This document shows, in pieces, positions 57,404 to 64,000 of a DNA stretch of 64,000 nt (the first letter of the stretch is position 1; every line of letters begins with the position of its first letter). Below the pieces are notes generated by a model. It was not told the origin of the DNA, did not search any database, and was given only the letters and a program-made list of their open reading frames with translations. Origin of the DNA: Pichia kudriavzevii (Eukaryota; Ascomycota; Pichiomycetes; Pichiales; Pichiaceae); the NCBI RefSeq assembly GCF_003054445.1, contig NC_042507.1, positions 310,001 to 374,000 of the forward strand. Direction: 5' to 3'. Position numbers and translations under genes: made by a program.

Positions 57404-58025
57404 TGTACATGTTTATAATTGACCATTTGGTATAAAAACGTCAAATTCATTGGCCTTTGCCATGTCTATTTATTCTTGTCTCAAAGAGGCTCATTTTTGC
57501 CATTTTGTTGCCCCCCCTCTCCCCCCCTCTCCTTCCTTACATTCGTTGCCCTGTTTCCCCCGTTTTACACTTACTGGCCAACGAGAATGCGTTTGAGAGA
57601 GACTAGCCTTTTGGGGAATGCAGTTGCCCCAATAGATGTCTGTTAAGAGGACAAGAGGGGGAGTTGGCTGTATTGTGAGCCGCTGTGTGTTGAAGAGAGC
57701 ACATCCTAAAACAATAGTAATAGAAGTAGCAATGGCAATACAATTAGTAATGGTAGTAGTATTAGTCGTAGTAGTATTAGTCGTAGTAGTAGCAATGGTG
57801 ATTGATTAGAATTTAATGGAGTCTTGTAAGCAAGTAGAGACAGGATATTTTGGTGTCTGTAACCCTGTAGAGGCCAATTTGTTAAGAGACTCCTCTAGTG
57901 GTTGCATTATCGTTACATTAGAGTCTTGTCGGGTATTTGAGCTTCCTAGAGAATATAGTGGGGGGAGGGGGGTAATTAAACATTACACATTACACAATCA
58001 CGATTACAACTAGAGTGTCAAACTA
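57404..58025. other. Low-complexity 3' spacer between convergent genes
   Basis: A tandem CCCCCCCTCT (two copies, 57511-57530), a GTA/AGT-rich block with two copies of a 15-base unit (57755-57784), and a G6AG6 tract (57960-57972) lie in about 470 bases. NNR2 and MRP8 end toward each other here. The small frame at 57816-58013 is not credible as a gene. Confidence 0.6.
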
Positions 58026-58646
58026 TCAAACCTCTCTCTTTAAATGGGAGACACCAAGAAATTCCGCCAAGTCTTTGAAGTACCCGTTTAATTGTTCTTG
58101 GGTATAGTCATGTGCAGGTGGATGGAAGTCATCCTTACGATCCAACTCTTCCTTTGAGATTTCTCCATCAACAAACGCCTGAATACGGGCCTCGAGTTCT
58201 GCTGTCTGTGGTAACAATTGATAAAACCGACACAGTTCAATCAAAGTGTCATCCGAGATGGCCTTGAATTCTGCAACGGTTTTGGTAAACACATCCGAAG
58301 ATGGTAAATCGCCATCAACGTTGGGTAATGGAACAATCAAATCATCATCGTTATCTTGACGAACATTGATACCACGTAAAACACTTTTTTCTTCAAGAAT
58401 GTCCAATTGGCCCTGTAGCTCGCCCACAAGTTGAACCAAGTCCTCGTTAGTTGCAAAGTCCGAAGTGTCAATGGCAGGCGTTAGTGATGGAGGTGGCGGA
58501 ATGGCGTCCAATTGTTGTTTTGTGTTTTTCACTTGTAAGGATAAAACTTGTTGTCCTGTTTTAGCAAGCAGATCCTTTTGCTTGGAAACTATTGCCTTAA
58601 GGGCACCAATTTCTTTTTCGAGGGCTTCCAAACGATCCTCAGACAT
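58026..58646 (-). CDS. MRP8: Mrp8-family protein (YKL142W-like)
   Basis: The 206-residue protein has an N-terminal coiled coil (RLEALEKEIGALKAIVSKQK), a Pro-rich spacer, then ATNEDLVQLVGELQGQLDIL and a helical C-terminus (TIELCRFYQLL-like segment). This matches S. cerevisiae Mrp8 (219), an abundant cytosolic protein of unclear role that was once called a mitochondrial ribosomal protein. The first ATG is at 58646. Codon bias is moderately high, consistent with abundance. Confidence 0.75.
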   Translation of the reverse strand: MSEDRLEALEKEIGALKAIVSKQKDLLAKTGQQVLSLQVKNTKQQLDAIPPPPSLTPAIDTSDFATNEDLVQLVGELQGQLDILEEKSVLRGINVRQDNDDDLIVPLPNVDGDLPSSDVFTKTVAEFKAISDDTLIELCRFYQLLPQTAELEARIQAFVDGEISKEELDRKDDFHPPAHDYTQEQLNGYFKDLAEFLGVSHLKREV

Positions 58647-59869
58647 TGTCAAGTTGCGGTAGTAATAGGGGGGAACTAAAAGGAGAAGGAGACACAGGGA
58701 GAATTGGTCAAGGCAAAATAATCCAACTATTCATCTTCACTTTCCGGGACATTGAGGGGACTATAATACCAATTTTGCAGGGAAGTAAAAGAAAAAAAAT
58801 GGAGAAGAGAAAACCAAACAATGAGAATCAGGTGCACCAAATGTGTGCGGGAGAAGATGTACAAATACGGTTACAGATACAAACAGGAATAGGACACGCA
58901 AATGGACAGAAGTAGAAACAAAAGTAGGAACAGAAGTAGGAACAGAAGTAGGAACACGAACAAAGGGAAAGAAACAACTCCGTTACTTTCTCACAAATCA
59001 CAGCATATGCAAGCATGGGGATAGATACATCAACGACTATTCGCATAGTAGAATTTTGAATGCTGAGTCAATAAAGACCGGGTTTCTTAGTGGGTGAAGG
59101 GGGAAACTAAGAAAATCCGAGTTTGCCATTTTGTCATGGGGTTCCCTCAAAAACCATAGAGCAGATGCAATTGACCACGACTACAGAGAGATATGCAGTT
59201 CCCGCAAGATTGCAAGTGAAATGGTATTTCCCATCCTGTATCTGTTGGTATGACATGACCTGTATCGGAAACAGACAACAAGTAACAACAATATAGATTC
59301 TCATAATACCTCTCCATACATGTGTTTCCGTGGCCAAGATCCCACAATCTCATACCGGTTAGAGGATATGTTGTTACTATGACTAAATAGCGTCCGGTCT
59401 ATCTGTGAATATTATACAATGCAACTCACTTTTTTTTTCACCTTCTCCAGTAACTCGGAGGGAAAGTTAACACAATAATACAACCACTACTTTTCCAATC
59501 TCTCTGGTTAAGCTCGTCAATTGACAAGGTCAGAATACACCTACAATGGAAAAGCTGTTTTTCATTGTGAAATGGGGAAGTGTTCAACACCACCCACATA
59601 CACTACTGACCTTGCCATCCATATTGACACCTATATTGACCAACAAGTTTGTCAGTGTTTCTCCATCACTAATATGACCCTTTTCCCGCTAACTTGCATT
59701 TGTTTGGCGGAGATTAAAATGGTACTCACAGAATCTCAATTTAGCTTTCGGCAGTTTTCGCACTCTGGACAATTCAATTCCGTCGCTAACCTATCTGTGG
59801 AAGTCATCTTATTGTTTCACGTGAGTTTCACCCTGTATGGATCTTCTCTTTTCTATTCCAAACTAAGCA
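58647..59869. other. Divergent 1.2-kb promoter region with 12-base repeat
   Basis: This lies between MRP8 (minus) and MPO1 (plus). It holds four head-to-tail 12-base units (58908-58955) and a CACGTG box at 59818-59823, about 50 bases before the MPO1 ATG. The open frame at 59521-59880 starts at a TTG, is Thr/Cys-rich and has no family content. Confidence 0.45.
58908..58955. repeat. Four tandem 12-base units
   Basis: The units read AGAAGTAGAAAC, AAAAGTAGGAAC, then AGAAGTAGGAAC twice. Differences are one or two bases, so the array is short but recent. Confidence 0.75.
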
Positions 59870-60376
59870 ATGCTCTTTGATCTATCATACCAACTCGCAT
59901 ACTACAAAGCCTACCATTTGCACCAGAAGAATGTGGCAATCCACCTCTGTTGTATTCCACTGATTCTTGCGTCTGCAATGACAATGCTATATGCCACAGG
60001 TAAACCATGGATTCTATATTCTCTGGCCACAGTCTATTCCGGATACTACATCATTCTACATAGGAAAGTCGGGGCAATGGCATCTGCATTTCTAGTAGCC
60101 ATAATTATATTGATTCAAAAACTCAATACCTTGTTCCCCCCAACGGTTATTTTCCGTTCTGCATTGACAATCCATATTTTATCCTGGGCTGCACAATTTT
60201 ACGGCCATTTCCATTTCGAGAAGAGATCTCCAGCAGTGTTGGATAATCTCGTCCAACCTCTTGTTCTTGCACCTTATTTTGTCCTCTTTGAGCTTCTATT
60301 TAATGCCGGTTATGAGAGAAAGTTGCATGATAGAATGCTCGCCCAAGCAGTGCAATTGAGAAGGGACAAACAATGA
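59870..60376 (+). CDS. MPO1: 2-hydroxy fatty acid dioxygenase Mpo1 (DUF962)
   Basis: A 168-residue membrane enzyme. The start LSYQLAYYKAYHLHQKNVAI with its histidines, HILSWAAQFYGHFHFEKRSP and AVLDNLVQPLVLAPYFVLFE are the family blocks; the conserved histidines bind Fe(II). Mpo1 carries out alpha-oxidation of the 2-hydroxypalmitate made when phytosphingosine is degraded. It lies 135 bases before TSC10 on the same strand. Confidence 0.92.
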   Translation: MLFDLSYQLAYYKAYHLHQKNVAIHLCCIPLILASAMTMLYATGKPWILYSLATVYSGYYIILHRKVGAMASAFLVAIIILIQKLNTLFPPTVIFRSALTIHILSWAAQFYGHFHFEKRSPAVLDNLVQPLVLAPYFVLFELLFNAGYERKLHDRMLAQAVQLRRDKQ

Positions 60377-60510
60377 ATTTAAAGCCTTTTATGGAAGTCC
60401 ATTCTAGGTAGTTTTTTTTTTTTTACGGTACTACCTTTTGTGTTTTCTATCTGTGTAACTGTACGTGTATTTGGTGTACAATCTTCTCATCTGAGACAAC
60501 ATACGCAACC

Positions 60511-61404
60511 ATGCTCGACGTTGAGGGAAAGACAGTCATTGTATCGGGTGCGTCGCAGGGATTGGGTAGGTCGCTTGCCCTGAAATTGCATGCCAGAGGG
60601 GCCAATGTTGTTCTTGTTGCAAGAACTGCCAGCAAATTACAGGAGTTGGCTGACTCGTTAAACGAAAACAGAATGTCCTCGAACCATCAAGCATACGCGT
60701 ACCCACTGGACCTCTCGATCAAGGAAGATGTCCTTGAGTTTGGGAAATGGCTCGACGATAGAGTGGATAATTTGGTAGGCGTGTTTTGCTGTGCCGGCTC
60801 GTCAATTCCAAAACTCTTCACCAATCTCTCCCTAGATGAAATCGACAATGGTATCAATATCAACTACAAGACATGCATTTATCTCCTGCACGTCACCATC
60901 CCGCTACTGAAACGCTCCAAGGAGAAGACAAACATCGTCATCTTCTCCTCCTCTGTTGCGTTCTACTCCTTCATTGGGTACTCGCAATATGCGCCATTGA
61001 AATCGGCACTTCAATCACTTGGAGACATTCTCAGACAAGAGTTGGACCCTTACAACATCAATGTATCCACTGTCTTCCCGGGGAACTTTGCCAGCGAGGG
61101 GTTCCACGAGGAGAACCTCACCAAACCGGCAATCACATCGCAGATTGAAGGCGCATCAGTCCCCATCTCCGTGGACGAGTGTGCAGACAAGGTCCTCTCA
61201 GGCATCACCAACTCCGAGTCGTACATCCATACCGACTTTATTGGTTGGGTGCTCTCGTGTTTTTCGTTGGGGTTTGGTCCACGCTCTTGGTGGTTGTTCC
61301 AAATCCCCGTTGCAGTTATTGGGGTTCTCTTTGCTAGACTTATTTCCAAATATCACGATTATCAGGTAAAACAGTGGGTAGCAGCTAACAGACACAAACA
61401 ATAA
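60511..61404 (+). CDS. TSC10: 3-ketodihydrosphingosine reductase Tsc10
   Basis: A short-chain dehydrogenase of 297 residues. The NADPH loop is SGASQGLGRSLALKLHARGA, the catalytic set is S (IVIFSSSVAFYSF) and YAPLK, and a C-terminal membrane segment (FQIPVAVIGVLFARLIS) follows, as in Tsc10. It makes dihydrosphingosine, the second step of sphingolipid synthesis, on the ER. C- and G-ending codons (CTC, ATC, TCC) are more frequent than in neighbouring genes. Confidence 0.9.
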   Translation: MLDVEGKTVIVSGASQGLGRSLALKLHARGANVVLVARTASKLQELADSLNENRMSSNHQAYAYPLDLSIKEDVLEFGKWLDDRVDNLVGVFCCAGSSIPKLFTNLSLDEIDNGININYKTCIYLLHVTIPLLKRSKEKTNIVIFSSSVAFYSFIGYSQYAPLKSALQSLGDILRQELDPYNINVSTVFPGNFASEGFHEENLTKPAITSQIEGASVPISVDECADKVLSGITNSESYIHTDFIGWVLSCFSLGFGPRSWWLFQIPVAVIGVLFARLISKYHDYQVKQWVAANRHKQ

Positions 61405-61444
61405 TATTATCTTCTACTTAGACTCATTAATAATCATATACACT

Positions 61445-61750
61445 CTATAACTTTTTAAATGCATCACCAATCAGAGCCATGCAACGGCCACCAACATCGA
61501 CCCGGTACCACCAGTCGACCGCAGAGATGACCTCCTCGTTCCACAGGTCCTTCACTCCCTCGATTGCCGAACGGGTGTAGATGATGTGCACATTGGATAC
61601 GTTCTTGTTTGACGATTCATCGTCGTTGTAAATAGCACCCTCAACATGGGAATGGACGGTGTTTGCCGTCCTTCTCATTAGAGAGCCACTTGTGTATGCA
61701 AGCGATGTGGCAACAAGTGTTCCTGCCAGTAAGCCCTGTGTGAAACCCAT
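61445..61750 (-). CDS. MIC12: MICOS subunit Mic12 (Aim5)
   Basis: A 101-residue inner-membrane protein with an N-terminal span (FTQGLLAGTLVATSLAYTSG) and the conserved end VKDLWNEEVISAVDWWYRVD, matching KDIWNEQIRNSVDWIYS in S. cerevisiae Aim5/Mic12 (106). Mic12 links the two halves of the MICOS complex at cristae junctions. It is convergent with TSC10, about 40 bases apart. Confidence 0.85.
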   Translation of the reverse strand: MGFTQGLLAGTLVATSLAYTSGSLMRRTANTVHSHVEGAIYNDDESSNKNVSNVHIIYTRSAIEGVKDLWNEEVISAVDWWYRVDVGGRCMALIGDAFKKL

Positions 61751-62009
61751 ATCGCTTAGAGACTATTAGTCAATTAAGATCCAGTCGTTTCCCAGTGTAA
61801 CAGTTATCTGTAACCTTCAAGAGAACGACAATATACCTTGTTTTCTCTTATGCATGTGAATTACCCGGTTTCCGCGACCTCCAGTTTCTTGTATTTTTTT
61901 TTTTTTTCATGCTACCTGTTTTGTTCATGATTAATTTCAGCTAATATCAACAGGGTGATGAATATAGGTGATGTGAGCAAGAGAGAGGGAATAGAGCACT
62001 TCAACGAAC

Positions 62010-62648
62010 ATGACTCTCGGAAGAAACTCTAAACAACTCAAGCATACCATCAGAAACTTAGTTTCATCGTTGGTGATGCACGAGCATGTGACAACCACTC
62101 CAGCAAAGGCTAAAATTGCAGCCAATTATATTGAGAACCTCATTTTGAAGTCAAAGAAACATCAATCCTCAGAGAAGGCAAGTGCCCAATGGAGACATCT
62201 TCTATACGGGAAACTATACAATCAGGATATTACTGTAGACAAAGTTATCACTGAGTTTGTCCAACGATACCAGAACAGATCGTCTGGATTCACCAGACAA
62301 CTCAAATTAGAGCCTAGGTTCGGTGACAATGCACCACAGGTTGCGCTGGAAATGGTTGACAACGAATCCAGAGAAATGGCGTTTTGGTATTTGGCGAAAA
62401 CCGTTGCTAGATTGGAACTACAGGGGTTGGCGTTAGACCCACTAACAAAGAAAAATGTAGATAAACTAACGGTTGGTAAAGTCAACGGGCCTGAGAAATT
62501 CAGGGAAGTTGTCCAAATCTGCAAAGACAATTTCTTCAACGACGAAGATGCGAAGCATGAGCTGGAAACCTCCAAACCAAGATTTAAGTCCAACACCAAC
62601 GGCTTCAATAGACAAACTACAAATTTCGAATTTGTTCCAAGAGAATAA
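62010..62648 (+). CDS. MRPL8: Mitochondrial large-subunit ribosomal protein bL17m (Mrpl8)
   Basis: A 212-residue protein beginning with the bL17 signature LGRNSKQLKHTIRNLVSSLV followed by HEHVTTTPAKAKIAANYIEN. RYQNRSSGFTRQLKLEPRFGD matches the second conserved block. S. cerevisiae Mrpl8 is 238 residues. It sits divergent from MIC12, so two mitochondrial genes share the 260-base promoter. Confidence 0.92.
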   Translation: MTLGRNSKQLKHTIRNLVSSLVMHEHVTTTPAKAKIAANYIENLILKSKKHQSSEKASAQWRHLLYGKLYNQDITVDKVITEFVQRYQNRSSGFTRQLKLEPRFGDNAPQVALEMVDNESREMAFWYLAKTVARLELQGLALDPLTKKNVDKLTVGKVNGPEKFREVVQICKDNFFNDEDAKHELETSKPRFKSNTNGFNRQTTNFEFVPRE

Positions 62649-62752
62649 AGAATGGAAAAAGTAAATTGCTTGTAGATATTACTTAAATTTACTTTACCTA
62701 TTTATATGTGTGTATATAGTTGAAAAGACCAAGAAAATATATAATTCCCCAC

Positions 62753-64000
62753 CTAGAAGTCCTTACCAAACGCGTTATTGAGTAATTGTGTGGACTTGAA
62801 TGATAAAGCTTTGGTTCTTTCGTAAATATCAAAATACTTACTTTCCTTTTCACCCTTCAATGACAGCTTACCATTGTTATTGCTGAAATCTCCTGAAATT
62901 TCATTAATAATGTCTTGAGATAGATTTGGTAGGAAGTGTACTTTAAGTTGTTCAATATCTAGCTCTCCATAGATTTTCAAAACATTCTTTACAACAAGAG
63001 TATAGATGTTCTTCATCATCAAAGCCTTGTCCAATTTGCTCAAAAAGAAGTCTGTTTCTAACAAGATCTCGATATTACTGACCGTTTCAGATATGTTGTC
63101 CAAGTTGAACTTGATGAACAAAGTATCAATTAGCTGGGTGAATGGATCTTGGAATTCGTAGGATTCGATATTGACTGCCTTGATCAAATCCTTCAATCTC
63201 CTATAGTCTCTTGTGTACAAAACTGATGAAATGATGTACCTTAAAATCCAAGGACATGAAGCTTCAATTGTTGATAAATATGAGGAAGAAATGAAAATTT
63301 CATTTAGTTGCAGTAATTGGTTGGCTAGCTGGTCTTGAGTGCTATTTTTGTTGCTGTTAAAGAATAAAAACAATGAGTTATAGATCAACCAGTTTCTTAG
63401 TTTGACTTGTTCCAATGGCGAACCTTCGTAATTTCTATTGTCTGTAACCTCCCTTAAGTTGTTCATTTCATTCTTGGCTTCAATTATATCACCACTTAAA
63501 ATGTCACTGACAAACTTACCACATGTGGCACTTAAGATTTTCTCAGAATCACTGGATAATAGCTTGAAGTTGTTCAATAAATCACTTGACATCACATAAT
63601 CACCTCTATTGTATTGCAACTTACCAAACTCGTAGAGTTCCATGATTTTAGAATCATCAATACCGTAACCCTTGATCAACTCTCTATTGGATGCCTTGTC
63701 TTGCTTCAAATTGTCTTGGATCTCCTTACTACATAATGTAGAAAGCGTTTTCTTTGTAGACTCGTTCAACGGAATGAGTCTCTCATGGACCTTTTGTTCT
63801 CTTTCGTTGATCTCAGCGAGCTCTTTCGCATCTCCCTTTAGATTGGCGTGCAACTCCTTGAGAACATCAAACATGTAGGTGTCCTTCAACACCTGCATTT
63901 CCAATTGATCGATTTTTTCTTCACCGTATATCTTAACTAAAGAATCCAATACTTGGCAAAATAAATGTCTATCGAGAAACTCAACAAGCTTCCCAGAGAC
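62753..64000 (-). CDS. Translation initiation factor eIF3 subunit e (Int6), 5' end outside window
   Basis: The frame runs open to the right edge, so at least 415 residues are visible and the start is missing. The first visible stretch, LVEFLDRHLFCQVLDSLVKI, matches the eIF3e N-terminus ([20 protein letters not shown] in human). ELYEFGKLQYNRGDYVMSSD, LRNWLIYNSLFLFFN, CPWILRYIISSVL and the PCI-domain end KALSFKSTQLLNNAF agree with it. S. cerevisiae has lost this subunit, so its presence separates this yeast from the Saccharomyces group. It is convergent with MRPL8. Confidence 0.85.
   Translation of the reverse strand, partial: VSGKLVEFLDRHLFCQVLDSLVKIYGEEKIDQLEMQVLKDTYMFDVLKELHANLKGDAKELAEINEREQKVHERLIPLNESTKKTLSTLCSKEIQDNLKQDKASNRELIKGYGIDDSKIMELYEFGKLQYNRGDYVMSSDLLNNFKLLSSDSEKILSATCGKFVSDILSGDIIEAKNEMNNLREVTDNRNYEGSPLEQVKLRNWLIYNSLFLFFNSNKNSTQDQLANQLLQLNEIFISSSYLSTIEASCPWILRYIISSVLYTRDYRRLKDLIKAVNIESYEFQDPFTQLIDTLFIKFNLDNISETVSNIEILLETDFFLSKLDKALMMKNIYTLVVKNVLKIYGELDIEQLKVHFLPNLSQDIINEISGDFSNNNGKLSLKGEKESKYFDIYERTKALSFKSTQLLNNAFGKDF

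Noticed and set aside
57816-58013. 65-codon frame between NNR2 and MRP8
   Set aside because: It lies in low-complexity sequence in a 3' spacer and resembles no protein.
59521-59880. 119-codon frame just before MPO1
   Set aside because: It starts at a TTG, is Thr/Cys-rich without family features, and overlaps the MPO1 start.

Overview
This is nuclear DNA from a budding yeast (Saccharomycotina). Genes are compact and almost all intronless. The one intron I can define has yeast signals (GTAAGC donor, exact TACTAAC branch point, CAG acceptor). Most of the roughly 45 genes are recognisable orthologs of Saccharomyces cerevisiae genes, but the gene order is not that of S. cerevisiae. The MAT arrangement beside SLA2, the HMG-type MATa2 and the retained eIF3e subunit point to a lineage outside the Saccharomyces group, possibly Pichiaceae (Pichia/Issatchenkia-like). 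That placement is inference. CTG codons fall at hydrophobic positions expected to be Leu (for example early in CDC45 and TSC10), so I see no sign of the CTG-Ser code.

Layout. 1-2.2 kb: end of SLA2, then a MATa idiomorph with divergent MATa1 (homeodomain) and MATa2 (HMG box, one intron), separated by a short promoter carrying three Ste12-type pheromone response elements. 2.3-10 kb: steryl ester lipase, exocyst SEC3, and a SIR2/HST1 deacetylase, all on the minus strand. 10-16 kb: MRP10, an MTF2-like mitochondrial factor, CDC45 (MCB box in its promoter) and REX3. 16-22 kb: a long promoter and a highly codon-biased acetate-transporter-family gene (ATO), then MED31 and EPL1. 22-31 kb: MSD1, an unidentified mitochondrial helical protein, an IMPACT-family protein, SPT3, UBA3 and TSA1. 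31-36 kb: a Herp/USA1-like membrane protein, MSS51, a 1.5-kb gene-less stretch and tRNA-Gln(CUG). 36-47 kb: THR4, SNF12/RSC6, a GSKIP-like small protein, ECM1, RTP1, YAR1 and SUI3. 47-50 kb: a head-to-head pair of divergent RING-CH membrane proteins. 50-64 kb: ERJ5, a CCDC47-family protein, IMG1, HAT2, MCR1, NNR2, MRP8, MPO1, TSC10, MIC12, MRPL8 and the start-truncated eIF3e.

Themes. The mating-type locus is the most biologically charged region. Mitochondrial translation and maintenance genes are numerous (MRP10, MTF2-like, MSD1, MSS51, IMG1, MRPL8, MIC12, MCR1). MPO1 and TSC10 are adjacent and act on the same sphingolipid backbone pathway. I see no transposon, LTR, virus-like element or CRISPR array. 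All names rest on reading the proteins by eye; no database search was run.
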